Below, piece by piece: positions 41,652-53,525 of a stretch of 64,000 nt of DNA. A program made the position numbers and the translations under genes. Source of the DNA: Candidatus Dietzia intestinipullorum (GTDB taxonomy: Bacteria > Actinomycetota > Actinomycetes > Mycobacteriales > Mycobacteriaceae); NCBI GenBank assembly GCA_019119635.1, contig DWWP01000034.1, forward strand, positions 80,318 to 144,317, given 5' to 3'. Position 1 is the stretch's first letter, and the number at the start of each line of letters is the position of its first letter. The notes beneath the pieces are model-generated. The model was not told the origin of the DNA and searched no databases. It was given only the letters and a program-made list of their open reading frames with translations.

Positions 41652-41658
41652 TCCGGGC

Positions 41659-42432
41659 ATGACGCTGGCCACCCGGGTGATCCCCTGCCTCGACGTGGAC
41701 GACGGCCGCGTGGTCAAGGGGGTCAACTTCCTGAACCTGCGCGACGCCGGTGATCCGGTCGAACTCGCCGCGGCCTACGGCGCCCAGGGCGCCGACGAGC
41801 TCACGTTCCTCGACGTCACCGCCTCGTCGTCCGGACGCGGGACCATGATCGACGTGGTCCGACGCACCGCCGAGCAGATCTTCATCCCGCTGACCGTGGG
41901 CGGGGGCGTCCGCACCGCCGAGGACGTGGACGAGCTGCTGCGCGCGGGCGCGGACAAGGTGAGCGTCAACACCGCCGCCATCGCCCGGCCCGAGCTGCTC
42001 GGTGAACTCAGCCGCCGTTTCGGTTCCCAGTGCATTGTCCTGTCCGTCGATGCCCGGACGGTTCCGGACGGAGACCGGCCGACACCATCCGGCTGGGAGG
42101 TCACCACCCACGGCGGGCGCCGCGGGACGGGGATCGACGCCGTCGACTGGGCCCGGCGTGGGCAGGAGCTGGGCGTGGGGGAGATCCTCCTCAACTCCAT
42201 GGACGCCGATGGCACCAAGTCGGGCTTCGACCTCGACATGGTGCGGGCAGTCCGCGAGGCGGTGACCGTGCCCGTCGTCGCCTCCGGCGGTGCGGGCGCC
42301 GTGGAACACTTCGCCCCCGCGGTCCGCGCGGGCGCCGACGCGGTGCTCGCCGCCAGCGTGTTCCACTTCGGCGAGATGACGATCCCGGAGGTCAAGGCCG
42401 CGATGGCGGGCGAGGGGGTCACGGTCCGATGA
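41659..42432 (+). CDS. hisF: imidazole glycerol phosphate synthase, cyclase subunit
   Basis: A 257-residue TIM barrel. [19 protein letters not shown] carries the catalytic aspartate, [20 protein letters not shown] the second, and phosphate loops [13 protein letters not shown] and [13 protein letters not shown] follow. ATG 41659 lies 7 bases after the phosphatase. Overlaps hisI by 4 bases. The frame upstream of the start is shadow. Confidence 0.97.
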   Translation: MTLATRVIPCLDVDDGRVVKGVNFLNLRDAGDPVELAAAYGAQGADELTFLDVTASSSGRGTMIDVVRRTAEQIFIPLTVGGGVRTAEDVDELLRAGADKVSVNTAAIARPELLGELSRRFGSQCIVLSVDARTVPDGDRPTPSGWEVTTHGGRRGTGIDAVDWARRGQELGVGEILLNSMDADGTKSGFDLDMVRAVREAVTVPVVASGGAGAVEHFAPAVRAGADAVLAASVFHFGEMTIPEVKAAMAGEGVTVR

Positions 42433-42782
42433 GCGGCCACACCCTCGACCCGCGGATCGCGGGGAAGCTCCGCCGGACCGACGACGGCCTCATCGCGGCC
42501 GTCGTGCAGGACTCGGCGACCGGCCGCGTGCTCATGATGGCGTGGATGGACGACGCGGCGCTGGCGGAGACGCTGGCCACCCGCCGCGGCGTGTACTTCT
42601 CCCGCTCGCGCGGACAGCGCTGGGTCAAGGGGGAGACCTCGGGTCACGTGCAGCACGTGCGCGCCGTGGAGATCGACTGCGACGGCGACACCGTCCTGCT
42701 CCGCGTGGACCAGACCGGGGCGGCGTGCCACAAGGGCACCTTCAGCTGCTTCGACACAGAGACGCTCCTCGGGGAGGACTGA
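42429..42782 (+). CDS. hisI: phosphoribosyl-AMP cyclohydrolase
   Basis: A 117-residue monofunctional His[41 protein letters not shown] and the zinc site around CDGDT and [15 protein letters not shown] are diagnostic. There is no fused HisE domain. Last gene of the his operon; trpE starts 65 bases further on. Confidence 0.97.
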   Translation: MSGHTLDPRIAGKLRRTDDGLIAAVVQDSATGRVLMMAWMDDAALAETLATRRGVYFSRSRGQRWVKGETSGHVQHVRAVEIDCDGDTVLLRVDQTGAACHKGTFSCFDTETLLGED

Positions 42783-42847
42783 TCGGTAGTGCCCGTCATC
42801 CAGACCAACCAGCTCGACCCGTCGGGGGACGGGGGACGGATCCTCGG

Positions 42848-44388
<1,541 letters not shown>

Positions 44389-44392
<4 letters not shown>

Positions 44393-45081
44393 CGCAACGC
44401 GCCCGGATCCTCGTCCCCGTGGGCCTGCTGCTCGTCTCGGCGGTGCTGCTGTGGATCGCCTCACGAGTGGTGTGGCTGGACGTCGTGGCCTTCAACGACC
44501 AGTCGGGCGAGTCCAGACGCGCGCTGCTGGGAACGGACTGGCAGCCGGCGCTCGTCCCCCTCGCGCTGGGGTCGGTCGCCGCGGTGGCCGCCGTGTCGCT
44601 GGCGCGTGGGCCGGGAGCCCGCGTGGTCGGCGCGGTGATCGCCCTGCTGGGGATCGCCGCCGGCGGGCTCATGGTGTCCGGCCTGTCCGAGCCCGACGAG
44701 ACGCGCGCGCACGCGGTGATCACCAGCGCCGACGACGTCGGCAGGACCAATGCCGGCCCCGGCGTCGAGGGATCCCAGAGCGTCCCCGAATGGTCGGTGG
44801 TCACCGGCATGACGGTGCACCCGCTCGGCGGGGTGCTCACCGGGGCGGGCGCGGTCACGCTGCTCGTGGCGGGCGCCTTCGGCATGATCCGGCCCGCGCG
44901 CCGGGTGCGGCAGGACGCCCGCTTCGTGACTCCGGCCGCCCGGCGCGAGGCCGCACGGGCCGGCACCGCCGCGGGCGGGGGCGGGCCGGAGCCCGGGGCC
45001 GCCCCGTCCGACGGGGCGCCCGAGGGGCCGGCGCGGGACCTGTGGCAGGAGTTGGACGAGGGGCGCGACCCCACCGAGTGA
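44389..45081 (+). CDS. Trp-operon-associated membrane protein (TIGR02234 type)
   Basis: A 230-residue protein with four hydrophobic segments (residues about 8-25, 55-72, 78-95 and 140-160) and a long Gly/Pro/Ala-rich cytoplasmic tail ending [15 protein letters not shown]. The position between trpE and trpC with a 4-bp overlap is exactly that of the mycobacterial Rv1610-like protein (TIGR02234). Function unknown, but its link to the trp operon is conserved. Confidence 0.9.
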
Positions 45082-45178
45082 GGGAGATGAGGGGGACCTC
45101 GATTCGGGAAGTCGCCCGTCGCACTCTATGGTTGATCTCGATCACACTTTCCGCCCATCACAGCTGAGGGAGGTCGCG

Positions 45179-45991
45179 GTGGCCACCGTGCTCGACTCCA
45201 TTCTCGACGGGGTCCGCGAGGACGTCGCGGCCCGCGAGGCGGTCATCGATCTGGCTGCGGTCAAACAGGCGGCCCAGGCCGCGCCCGACCCGCGTGATGC
45301 GCTCAAGGCCCTCAAGGAGCCCGGGGTCGGGGTCATCGCGGAGGTCAAGCGGACCAGCCCGTCCAAGGGGCAGCTCGCCGACATCCCCGATCCCGCGGTG
45401 CTCGCCCGGATGTACGAGGACGGCGGGGCCCGCATCATCTCGTGCCTCACCGAGGAGCGCCGCTTCCACGGGAGCCTGGCGGATCTCGATGCCGTGCGCC
45501 GGTCCGTCGACATCCCGGTGCTGCGCAAGGACTTCGTCGTGGGCCCGTACCAGATCCACGAGGCGCGGGCGCACGGTGCGGACGTGGTGCTGCTCATCGT
45601 GGCCGCGCTCGAACAGGACGCACTCGTCTCCCTGCTGGACCGGACCGAGTCGCTCGGCATGACCGCCCTGGTGGAGGTCCACACGGAGGAGGAGGCCGAC
45701 CGGGCGCTGGAGGCCGGCGCCTCCGTGATCGGCGTCAACGCCCGCGATCTCAAGACCCTCGAGGTGGACCGCGACGTGTTCTCCCGGATCGCGCCCGGCC
45801 TGCCGTCCGACGTGGTCAAGATCGCCGAGTCCGGGGTCCGCGACGCCGCCGACCTGATGGCGTACGCGAGCGTCGGGGCCGACGCGGTCCTCGTGGGTGA
45901 GGGACTGGTCACCCAGGGCGACCCGCGGGCGGCGTGCAACGCGCTCGCGACGGCCGGCGCGCACCCGTCCTGCCCCCAGGGACCCCACTGA
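45179..45991 (+). CDS. trpC: indole-3-glycerol-phosphate synthase
   Basis: A 270-residue monofunctional Trp[21 protein letters not shown] opens the protein as in mycobacteria. Catalytic motifs are [44 protein letters not shown] [14 protein letters not shown] and [15 protein letters not shown] 45179 follows GGGAGG and is preferred over an ATG 51 bases upstream. Confidence 0.97.
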   Translation: MATVLDSILDGVREDVAAREAVIDLAAVKQAAQAAPDPRDALKALKEPGVGVIAEVKRTSPSKGQLADIPDPAVLARMYEDGGARIISCLTEERRFHGSLADLDAVRRSVDIPVLRKDFVVGPYQIHEARAHGADVVLLIVAALEQDALVSLLDRTESLGMTALVEVHTEEEADRALEAGASVIGVNARDLKTLEVDRDVFSRIAPGLPSDVVKIAESGVRDAADLMAYASVGADAVLVGEGLVTQGDPRAACNALATAGAHPSCPQGPH

Positions 45992-46025
45992 GACGTGGTG
46001 CCGGTCTTCCGGCAGACTGGAGGAC

Positions 46026-47354
46026 GTGAACCCCAACCATTCGTCCCCGATCCCCACGATGGGTGAGGTGCTCCGGATCGCCACCGGGCACGGGCCCGAC
46101 CAGCGCGGACACTGGGGGGCGTTCGGCGGCAGGTACGTCCCCGAGGCCCTCATGGCGGTGGTCGACGAGGTCACCGACGCCTACGACAAGGCCCGCCTGG
46201 ACGAGGAGTACCTCGCCCGACTGGACCGGCTCCAACGCGACTACTCGGGTCGGCCCTCTCCGCTGTACGAGGCCACCCGCTTCGGCGACGAGATCGGGGC
46301 CCGCGTGTTCCTCAAGCGCGAGGACCTCAACCACACGGGCTCCCACAAGATCAACAACGTCCTCGGTCAGGCGCTGCTCGCGCAGCGGATGGGCAAGACG
46401 CGCGTGATCGCGGAGACCGGCGCCGGCCAGCACGGCGTGGCCACGGCGACGGCGTGCGCCCTGTTGGGGCTCGAGTGCAAGGTCTTCATGGGGGCGGTCG
46501 ACGTCCGCCGTCAGGCTCTCAACGTGGCGCGGATGCGGCTCCTCGGCGCGGAGGTCGAGGCCGTGGAGATCGGCTCGGCCACGCTCAAGGACGCGATCAA
46601 CGAGACGATGCGCGACTGGGTGGCGCGGGCGGACGACACGTACTACGCGTTCGGGACCGCGGCCGGACCGCACCCGTTCCCGGCGATGGTGCGCGATTTC
46701 CAGCGGATCGTCGGCGTGGAGGCCCGGGCCCAGATCCTCGACCGGATCGGCCGGCTCCCGGACGCCGCGGTGGCCTGCGTGGGCGGCGGCTCCAACGCGA
46801 TCGGACTGTTCCACCCCCTGATCGACGACGACGGCGTGCGCCTGGTCGGGTGTGAGGCGGGCGGCGACGGCGTGGACACCGGACGCACGGCCGCCACCGT
46901 CAACGCGGGCCGCCCGGGCGTGTTCCAGGGCTCGTACGCGCACCTCATGCAGGACGAGGACGGGCAGACGGTCGAATCGCACTCCATCTCCGCCGGACTC
47001 GACTACCCGGGCGTCGGGCCCGAGCACTCGCACCTCGCCGACATCGGACGAGCCGAGTACCGCCCGATCACCGACACCGAGGCGATGGACGCGTTCGCCC
47101 AGTTGTGCAGGACCGAGGGGATCATCCCCGCCATCGAGTCCGCGCACGCCGTCGCCGGCGCGGCGCAGCTCGCGGCCGAGGGCGTCGAGGTGATCCTGGT
47201 CAACGTCTCGGGACGCGGGGACAAGGACGTCGACACCGCCGCCCGGTGGTTCGGCCTCCTCGGCGGGGGCGCGCCCGCCGAGGCGGACGTGGACGCCGCC
47301 CGGGGGTCCGACGACGGTGACGGGGCATTCGCGGACGGGGGAGTCGAAGCATGA
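46026..47354 (+). CDS. trpB: tryptophan synthase beta chain
   Basis: A 442-residue PLP enzyme. [30 protein letters not shown] (PLP lysine in SHKIN), [21 protein letters not shown] and [15 protein letters not shown] are all present. The chain ends in an unusually long acidic, disordered-looking tail (about 30 residues rich in Asp, Gly, Ala) beyond the normal C-terminus. GTG 46026 is close behind GGAGG. Overlaps trpA by 4 bases. Confidence 0.97.
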   Translation: MNPNHSSPIPTMGEVLRIATGHGPDQRGHWGAFGGRYVPEALMAVVDEVTDAYDKARLDEEYLARLDRLQRDYSGRPSPLYEATRFGDEIGARVFLKREDLNHTGSHKINNVLGQALLAQRMGKTRVIAETGAGQHGVATATACALLGLECKVFMGAVDVRRQALNVARMRLLGAEVEAVEIGSATLKDAINETMRDWVARADDTYYAFGTAAGPHPFPAMVRDFQRIVGVEARAQILDRIGRLPDAAVACVGGGSNAIGLFHPLIDDDGVRLVGCEAGGDGVDTGRTAATVNAGRPGVFQGSYAHLMQDEDGQTVESHSISAGLDYPGVGPEHSHLADIGRAEYRPITDTEAMDAFAQLCRTEGIIPAIESAHAVAGAAQLAAEGVEVILVNVSGRGDKDVDTAARWFGLLGGGAPAEADVDAARGSDDGDGAFADGGVEA

Positions 47355-48142
47355 GCGTTCTCAGTGACGTGTTCCAGCGGTGCCGCTCCGAGGGGCGGGC
47401 CGCACTGATCGGCTACTACCCGGCGGGCTACCCGACACTCGTGGGATCGATCGAGGCGGTGCGCACGATGATCGCGGGCGGGTGCGACGTGGTCGAGGTC
47501 GGCATCCCGTACTCGGACCCGATGATGGACGGCCCCACCATCCAGGCCGCGGCGGACACCGCCCTGGCCGCGGGGTTCCGGGTGTCCGACACCTTCGAGG
47601 TGGTGCGGGCGGTGGCCGAGGCCGGCGCCGTGCCCGTCGTCATGACCTACTGGAACCCGGTGCTCCAATACGGGGTCGACCGCTTCGCCGCGGAGCTCGC
47701 GGCAGCGGGCGGCACGGGCGTCATCACGCCCGACCTGATCCCGGACGAGGCCGAGGACTGGATCGCCGCGACCGACGCGCACGGCCTCGACCGGGTGTTC
47801 CTCGTGGCACCCTCGTCGACCCCGGAGCGGCTCGCCATGACTCTGGCCCACACCGGCGGCTTCGTCTACGTCCAGGCGGTCATGGGCGTCACCGGCGCCC
47901 GCGAGGAGGTGACGGACGCGCCGCAGGTGCTCACCCGCCGGGTCCGGGAACTCTCCGACCTCGCGTGCGGTGTGGGGCTGGGCGTGCGCAACGCGGATCA
48001 GGCGGCGGAGATCGCCTCCTACGCCGACGGCGTGATCGTGGGCTCGGCCCTCATCACCGCCGCGACCGAGGGCGGTGACGCCCTGGCCGGGCTGACCGCG
48101 GAGCTCGCCGAGGGCGTGCGCAGGCCGGGGGCCGCGTCATGA
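47351..48142 (+). CDS. trpA: tryptophan synthase alpha chain
   Basis: A 263-residue TIM barrel. Catalytic glutamate in [20 protein letters not shown], aspartate in [15 protein letters not shown], phosphate loops [13 protein letters not shown] and VGSALI. ATGA overlap with trpB and with lgt downstream, so all four are coupled. Confidence 0.97.
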   Translation: MSVLSDVFQRCRSEGRAALIGYYPAGYPTLVGSIEAVRTMIAGGCDVVEVGIPYSDPMMDGPTIQAAADTALAAGFRVSDTFEVVRAVAEAGAVPVVMTYWNPVLQYGVDRFAAELAAAGGTGVITPDLIPDEAEDWIAATDAHGLDRVFLVAPSSTPERLAMTLAHTGGFVYVQAVMGVTGAREEVTDAPQVLTRRVRELSDLACGVGLGVRNADQAAEIASYADGVIVGSALITAATEGGDALAGLTAELAEGVRRPGAAS

Positions 48143-49119
48143 TCCCGAGTCCTCCGCAGGGCGTGTGGCACCTCGGCCCGCTGCCGATCCGCGCGTACGC
48201 GCTGTGCATCATCCTCGGGATCGTCGTGGCCGTGTGGTGGGGCGAGAAGCGCTGGATCGCGCGCGGCGGGCGCGAGGGCGTGGTGCTGGACACCGCCCTG
48301 TGGGCCGTCCCGTTCGGGCTCGTGGGCGGACGCCTGTACCACGTGGCCACCGACTGGCACCGCTACTTCGGCGAGGGGAAGAACCCCGTCGAGGCGCTCA
48401 ACATCATGAACGGCGGTCTGGGGATCTGGGGCGCGGTCGCGCTCGGCGCGCTCGGCGCGTACATCGGCCTCCGGCGGCAGGGGACCCGGGCCGTCGGTGC
48501 CCTGGGCGACGCGATCGCCCCGGGCGTCGTGCTCGCGCAGGGCATCGGCCGGTTGGGCAACTATTTCAACCAGGAGCTCTACGGGCGCGAGACCGACGTG
48601 CCGTGGGCGCTGGAGATCTATCAGCGCTACGACGAGTCGGTCGGCCTGTCCCAGACCCTCGGCCGCTCCACGGGCCAGGTGCTGGCCACGGTGCATCCCA
48701 CGTTCCTCTACGAGTTGCTGTGGAACGTGCTGGTGGCCGTGGCGCTGGTGGTGATCGACCGCCGGTTCCGCCTCGGGCACGGTCGACTCTTCGCGCTCTA
48801 CATCGCGCTGTACTGCTTCGGTCGCTTCTGGGTGGAGCTGATGCGCTCGGACCCGGCGACGTTGGTGTTCGGTCAGCGCATCAACACGATCGTGGCGGTG
48901 GTCGTCATGGTCGGTGCCCTGCTCTACGTCGCGCTGGCGCGGCGTGGTCGGGAGGACCCCGAGCAGTTGCGGGCGGCCGGAGACGAGGACCCGCGCGGCA
49001 CCACCGTGCCCGGTTCCGACCGGGCCACGGCGACCGGGGTCGACGCCGGCACGGACCCGGACGGTCGCGACGGGTCCGGGGGATCCGGGCGGGGCGCACC
49101 CCCGTTCTCCGGTCGTTGA
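48139..49119 (+). CDS. lgt: prolipoprotein diacylglyceryl transferase
   Basis: A 326-residue inner-membrane enzyme with about seven hydrophobic segments, attaching diacylglycerol to lipobox cysteines. The signature GIGRLGNYFNQELYGRETDVPWALEI lies near residue 135, and FHPTFLYE-like VHPTFLYELLWN and GRFWVELMRSDPAT follow. A roughly 60-residue charged C-terminal tail is typical of actinobacteria. It overlaps trpA, the same trpA-lgt linkage as in mycobacteria. It would modify the lipoproteins encoded in this window. Confidence 0.96.
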   Translation: MIPSPPQGVWHLGPLPIRAYALCIILGIVVAVWWGEKRWIARGGREGVVLDTALWAVPFGLVGGRLYHVATDWHRYFGEGKNPVEALNIMNGGLGIWGAVALGALGAYIGLRRQGTRAVGALGDAIAPGVVLAQGIGRLGNYFNQELYGRETDVPWALEIYQRYDESVGLSQTLGRSTGQVLATVHPTFLYELLWNVLVAVALVVIDRRFRLGHGRLFALYIALYCFGRFWVELMRSDPATLVFGQRINTIVAVVVMVGALLYVALARRGREDPEQLRAAGDEDPRGTTVPGSDRATATGVDAGTDPDGRDGSGGSGRGAPPFSGR

Positions 49120-49165
49120 TGCCGGGTTCACCGGCAGCACGGGGAAGGGGACTAGATTGGGTCAG

Positions 49166-50584
49166 GTGAATCGTCGTACCAAGATCGTCTCCACCCTGGG
49201 TCCCGCCGTCGCTTCCGAGGAGGGGATCCGACAGCTCGTCGACTGCGGCATGGACGTCGCGCGCCTGAATTTCAGTCACGGCGAGCACGCCGACCACAAG
49301 CAGAACTATCGATGGGTCCGCTCGGCGGCGGAGGAGTCGGGCCGCGCGGTCGGCGTCCTCGCTGACCTGCAGGGCCCCAAGATCCGCCTCGGCCGGTTCG
49401 CGGAGGGGCGCCACGAGTGGGCCGAGGGCGACAAGGTCGCCATCACCATCGCGGATGTCGAGGGCACCAAGAACCGCGTCTCCACCACGTACAAGGGCCT
49501 CGCCGCCGACGCGCGGCCGGGCGACCGTCTGTTGGTCGACGACGGCAACATCGCCCTGGTCGTGGAGCGCGTCGACGGGGACGACGTGCACTGCGTGGTG
49601 ACCGAGGGCGGGATCGTCTCCAACAACAAGGGTGTCTCGCTGCCGGGGATGAACGTGTCGGTGCCCGCGCTCAGCGAGAAGGACATCGCCGATCTGCGGT
49701 TCGCGCTCGCGCTGGGCGTGGACTTCATCGCGTTGTCCTTCGTCCGCTCTCCCGCCGACGTCGACCTGGTGCACGAGATCATGGACGAGGAGGACGTCCA
49801 CGTCCCCGTGATCGCCAAGCTGGAGAAGCCCGAGGCGGTCAAGAACCTCGAATCGATCGTCCTGGCCTTCGACGCCATCATGGTGGCCCGGGGTGACCTG
49901 GGCGTGGAGCTGCCGCTGCAGGAGGTGCCGGTGGTCCAGAAGCGGGCCATCCAGATCGCGCGCGAGAACGCCAAGCCCGTCATCGTGGCCACCCAGATGC
50001 TCGAGTCCATGATCAGCAGCTCCCGCCCCACCCGGGCCGAGGCCTCGGACGTGGCCAACGCGGTCATGGACGGTGCCGATGCGGTGATGCTCTCGGGTGA
50101 GACCTCCGTGGGCAAGTACCCGTATGAGGCCGTGCGGACCATGTCGTCGATCGCCCTGGCGGTCGAGGCCGACTCGACGGCCGCGCCGGACCTCGTCCAC
50201 ATCCCGCGCACCAAGCGCGGCGTCATCTCGTACTCCGCGCGTGAGATCGGCGAGCGCCTGGGGGCCAAGGCCCTCGTGGCGATCACGGCCACCGGCGACA
50301 CGGTGCGTCGCCTGGCGCGACTGCACAGTCACCTGCCCCTCATCGCCGTCACGGCGGACCCGCGGATGCGGAACCAGTTGACGCTCACCTGGGGTGCCGA
50401 GACGTTCCTCACCGATCGGATCAACGACACCGCCGAGATCGTCAAGGTCACCGACGAGATGCTGCTGCAGGTCGACGGGTACAACGAGAACGACGTCATC
50501 GTGATCGTGGCGGGGAACGTGCCCGGCGTGGAGGGGTCGACCAACTCCATCCTCGTGCACCGGATCGGCGAGGCCGACCACTGA
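49166..50584 (+). CDS. pyk: pyruvate kinase
   Basis: A 472-residue glycolytic enzyme. NRRTKIVSTLGPA opens the barrel. Then MDVARLNFSHGEHADH, LADLQGPKIRLG, VPVIAKLEKPEAVKNLE (catalytic Lys), IMVARGDLGVELPL and VIVATQMLESMI are conserved. GTG 49166 fits the mycobacterial start; TTG 49157 is also in frame. Synteny lgt-pyk matches mycobacteria. A strong terminator follows. Confidence 0.97.
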   Translation: MNRRTKIVSTLGPAVASEEGIRQLVDCGMDVARLNFSHGEHADHKQNYRWVRSAAEESGRAVGVLADLQGPKIRLGRFAEGRHEWAEGDKVAITIADVEGTKNRVSTTYKGLAADARPGDRLLVDDGNIALVVERVDGDDVHCVVTEGGIVSNNKGVSLPGMNVSVPALSEKDIADLRFALALGVDFIALSFVRSPADVDLVHEIMDEEDVHVPVIAKLEKPEAVKNLESIVLAFDAIMVARGDLGVELPLQEVPVVQKRAIQIARENAKPVIVATQMLESMISSSRPTRAEASDVANAVMDGADAVMLSGETSVGKYPYEAVRTMSSIALAVEADSTAAPDLVHIPRTKRGVISYSAREIGERLGAKALVAITATGDTVRRLARLHSHLPLIAVTADPRMRNQLTLTWGAETFLTDRINDTAEIVKVTDEMLLQVDGYNENDVIVIVAGNVPGVEGSTNSILVHRIGEADH

Positions 50585-50623
50585 TCACCGTCGTATAACA
50601 CGGCCGATCACCATCGGATAACA
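50583..50623. repeat. tandem 18-bp imperfect direct repeat after pyk
   Basis: GATCACCGTCGTATAACA (50583-50600) and GATCACCATCGGATAACA (50606-50623) are identical at 16 of 18 positions and start 23 bp apart. The first copy overlaps the pyk stop codon. The second ends just before the terminator stem. Confidence 0.8.
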
Positions 50624-50626
50624 GCA

Positions 50627-50663
50627 GAAAGCGCTGGGGAGTAGCCTCTTCACCAGCGCTTTC
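50627..50663 (+). terminator. Rho-independent-type terminator of pyk
   Basis: GAAAGCGCTGG (50627-50637) and CCAGCGCTTTC (50653-50663) form a perfect 11-bp stem with a 15-base loop, followed by GTTATTTCTT. One of few hairpins in the window with a T-rich tail. Confidence 0.75.
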
Positions 50664-50782
50664 GTTATTTCTTGTGCTGTGGGCGTGACAAGGACGAGAT
50701 CCTTCTGTTACCTTTTTGGAGGCCACCGGGGAAGCCGGTCGGCCGACCGTATCACCACCTAGGAACGCCGAGGTTTCCCCTG

Positions 50783-51499
50783 ATGTCCGACACCATCCGC
50801 ACCGTGTCTTTCGCCGAGCTCGCCGACCGTCTCGGTGCCGGGGCGCCCTCCGCGTCCGGGGGCCGTCACCGCGCCGTCCGTTCCACCGGCGTCGGCCGGA
50901 TCGTCGCCGGCGCGGTCGCCGGCGCCGCACTCTCCGGCGGCGCCGCCATGGCCGCCGCGCCCGTCGCCTCGGCGCAGTCCGCCGAGATCCCCAGCCCCGA
51001 GCAGCTCGGGCAGATGGCCGGGGACGCCGCCCAGCAGATGGGCATCACCGAGGACCAGATCCGTGACTACGCCGGGGACCCGGCCCTCGGGTCGCTCGGG
51101 CTCCCGTCCATCGGCGGCGGGCACGCCCCCGCCCACGGCCCGATCACCTCCGGCTTCGGCGCCCGCTGGGGCACCTTCCACAACGGCACCGACTTCGGTG
51201 CCCCGCAGGGCAGCCCCATCTACGCGGCCACCTCCGGCACCGTGGTCGCCGCCGGCCCGGCGTCCGGGTACGGCCTGTGGATCCGGATCAAGACCGACGA
51301 CGGCCACCTGCTCGAGTACGGGCACAACAACGAGAACTACGTCTCCGAGGGCCAGCGCGTGCATGCCGGTCAGGTCATCGGGACCGTCGGCAACCGCGGC
51401 TACTCCACCGGGCCGCACCTGCACTTCGGTGTGCAGAACCCGGGCGGACAGTGGATCGACCCCGTGCCGTGGCTCGCGGGCCAGGGCATCGTCGTCTGA
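50783..51499 (+). CDS. secreted M23 (LytM-type) peptidoglycan endopeptidase
   Basis: A 238-residue protein with a long N-terminal region and a hydrophobic export stretch around residues 37-65 ending ASAQS. A helical linker is followed by an M23 domain from about residue 118. Zinc ligands are in FHNGTDFG (HxxxD) and GPHLHFG (HxH), with the auxiliary histidine in EYGHNN. It should cleave peptide crosslinks in the cell wall. ATG 50783 is chosen although the site upstream (CGAGG) is modest. A 120-base untranslated leader with an extended palindrome precedes it. Confidence 0.9.
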   Translation: MSDTIRTVSFAELADRLGAGAPSASGGRHRAVRSTGVGRIVAGAVAGAALSGGAAMAAAPVASAQSAEIPSPEQLGQMAGDAAQQMGITEDQIRDYAGDPALGSLGLPSIGGGHAPAHGPITSGFGARWGTFHNGTDFGAPQGSPIYAATSGTVVAAGPASGYGLWIRIKTDDGHLLEYGHNNENYVSEGQRVHAGQVIGTVGNRGYSTGPHLHFGVQNPGGQWIDPVPWLAGQGIVV

Positions 51500-51527
51500 T
51501 AGTCCTCGCCACGCAGCAACGCTTTCC

Positions 51528-51558
51528 GCGCCCCGTCTCCCCCTGGGAGGCGGGGCGC
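51528..51558 (+). terminator. strong hairpin after the M23 gene
   Basis: GCGCCCCGTCTCCC and GGGAGGCGGGGCGC pair over 14 positions with one G-T, around a 3-base loop (CCT). It sits 29 bases after the stop. GC-rich without a U-tract, a common actinobacterial form. Confidence 0.7.
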
Positions 51559-51643
51559 GATGCGTTCGCCGGCTCGCGTGCCGCGATTCTCTGACAGAGT
51601 GGGCGCCAGTACCCCTAGTTCAGACAGTCAGGAGTAGCGATTC

Positions 51644-52729
51644 ATGTCGCAGACAGTGAAAGGCGTCATCGCCCGAAGTGAGGGGGCGGAGGTCGAGCTC
51701 GTCGACGTCGTCGTCCCCGACCCCGGCGCCAACGATGTGATCGTCCGGATCCAGGCGTGCGGCGTCTGCCACACCGATCTGGCCTACCGCGACGGCGGGA
51801 TCAACGACGAGTACCCCTTCCTGCTGGGTCACGAGGCGGCCGGGATCGTCGAGACCGTCGGTGAGAACGTCACGCACGTGGCGGAAGGGGACTTCGTGGT
51901 CCTCAACTGGCGCGCGGTCTGCGGTGAGTGCCGCGCCTGCAAGCGCGGGCAGCTCGAGTACTGCTTCGACACCCACAACGCGTCGACGTCGATGACGCTG
52001 GCGGACGGCACCGAGCTCAGCCCGGCGCTGGGGATCGGCGCGTTCATCGAGAAGACCCTCGTGCACGAGGGCCAGTGCACCAAGGTCGATTCCTCGGCCG
52101 ATCCGGCCGTGGCGGGACTGCTCGGCTGCGGCGTCATGGCGGGAGTGGGGTCCGCCGTCAACACCGGACAGATCAAGCGCGGCGAGTCCGTCGCCGTGAT
52201 CGGCTGCGGTGGCGTCGGCGTCGCGGCCATCGTGGGGGCCCGGCTCGCCGGGGCGGGCACCATCATCGCGGTGGACATCGACGACACCAAGCTCGAGTGG
52301 GCGAAGGACTTCGGTGCCACGGCGACGGTCAACTCCTCCGGCACGGACCCGGTGGAGGCGATCCGCGAGCTCACCGGCGGGTTCGGCGCCGACGTCGTGA
52401 TCGAGGCCGTCGGGCGGCCCGAGACCTACGAGCAGGCCTTCTACGCGCGGGACCTCGCCGGCCGCGTGGTCCTGGTCGGGGTGCCCACCCCGGAGATGCG
52501 CCTGGACCTGCCGCTGCTGGACTTCTTCGGCCGCGGCGGCGCCCTCAAATCCTCCTGGTACGGCGACTGCCTGCCGGAGCGGGATTTCCCGATGCTCATC
52601 GACCTGCACCAGCAGGGCCGTCTCCCGTTGGACAAGTTCGTCACCGAGCGCATCTCGCTGGACTCGGTGGAGGCGGCGTTCGATTCCATGAAATCCGGTT
52701 CCGTACTCCGATCGGTGGTGACCCTGTGA
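51644..52729 (+). CDS. mscR: S-(hydroxymethyl)mycothiol dehydrogenase
   Basis: A 361-residue class III-type zinc alcohol dehydrogenase. Zinc ligands in [30 protein letters not shown], and the structural loop [15 protein letters not shown]. Rossmann motif [21 protein letters not shown]. It matches the mycothiol-dependent formaldehyde dehydrogenase MscR/AdhE2, which also acts on S-nitrosomycothiol. The partner MBL-fold gene overlaps its stop, as in mycobacteria. Confidence 0.93.
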   Translation: MSQTVKGVIARSEGAEVELVDVVVPDPGANDVIVRIQACGVCHTDLAYRDGGINDEYPFLLGHEAAGIVETVGENVTHVAEGDFVVLNWRAVCGECRACKRGQLEYCFDTHNASTSMTLADGTELSPALGIGAFIEKTLVHEGQCTKVDSSADPAVAGLLGCGVMAGVGSAVNTGQIKRGESVAVIGCGGVGVAAIVGARLAGAGTIIAVDIDDTKLEWAKDFGATATVNSSGTDPVEAIRELTGGFGADVVIEAVGRPETYEQAFYARDLAGRVVLVGVPTPEMRLDLPLLDFFGRGGALKSSWYGDCLPERDFPMLIDLHQQGRLPLDKFVTERISLDSVEAAFDSMKSGSVLRSVVTL

Positions 52730-53385
52730 ACGAGATCCACACCAGCTCCGGCAACGCCCGGGGACTGCGTATCGAGAAGGTCGTGACGAGCGGCGTGTTC
52801 GCGCTCGACGGCGGCGAATGGGAGGTGGACAACAACATCTGGATCCTCGGTGACGACTCCGAGGTGTTCGTGATCGACGCCGCCCACACCGCGCAGCCGA
52901 TCATCGACGCCGTCGGTGGGCGCACCGTCAAGGGCATCCTGTGCTCGCACGCCCACAACGACCACATCACCGTGGCGCCGGACCTCGCCCGGGAGTTCGA
53001 CACCCGGATCCACGTGCATCCGGGCGACCAGATGCTGTGGGACGAGACCCACCCGACCGTCGCCCACGAGGATCTCGAGGACGGGCAGACGTTCCACATC
53101 GCGGGTACCGACGTCACGGTCATGAACACCCCCGGGCACTCGCCCGGGTCCTGCGTGTTCCACGTGCCCGAGGCGGGGGTCCTGTTCTCCGGGGATACGT
53201 TGTTCTCCGGTGGCCCGGGGGCCACGGGGCGGTCGTACTCGGACTTCCCGACGATCATCACCTCGATTCGCGACCGGATCCTGACGCTGCCCGCCGAGAC
53301 ACTGGTCCACACCGGCCACGGCGACGGCACGAAGGTCGGCGAGGAGTCCCCGCACCTCGAGGAGTGGATCGCCCGCGGCCACTGA
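52726..53385 (+). CDS. MBL-fold hydrolase linked to mycothiol formaldehyde oxidation
   Basis: A 219-residue metallo-beta-lactamase-fold protein. Metal site [15 protein letters not shown] (HxHxDH), [29 protein letters not shown] and VHTGHGDGT complete the glyoxalase II-like set. GTG 52726 overlaps the mscR stop (GTGA). By position it may hydrolyse the S-formylmycothiol formed by MscR; this is inference from conserved pairing. Confidence 0.9.
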   Translation: MNEIHTSSGNARGLRIEKVVTSGVFALDGGEWEVDNNIWILGDDSEVFVIDAAHTAQPIIDAVGGRTVKGILCSHAHNDHITVAPDLAREFDTRIHVHPGDQMLWDETHPTVAHEDLEDGQTFHIAGTDVTVMNTPGHSPGSCVFHVPEAGVLFSGDTLFSGGPGATGRSYSDFPTIITSIRDRILTLPAETLVHTGHGDGTKVGEESPHLEEWIARGH

Positions 53386-53525
53386 CCTCCCCTGAGGCGT
53401 TCACTCCGACGTGCGCGGCGCGTCGGCGGTCCCGTCGGGCAAGATGGGGCCTGCCGACGCGCCCGCGTCACGGACGGGGGCCGGCACGGCGACACCAGTC
53501 AGTCCACCGAGGAGGACTCGCAGCC

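Noticed and set aside
42783..42847. Trp attenuator/leader peptide before trpE
   Set aside because: The 65-base gap contains no short frame with tandem Trp codons and no terminator/antiterminator pair.
50640..50782. c-di-AMP (ydaO-type) riboswitch before the M23 gene
   Set aside because: The leader is GC-rich with a CCGGGGAAGCCGG segment, but the conserved ydaO core sequences are not present.
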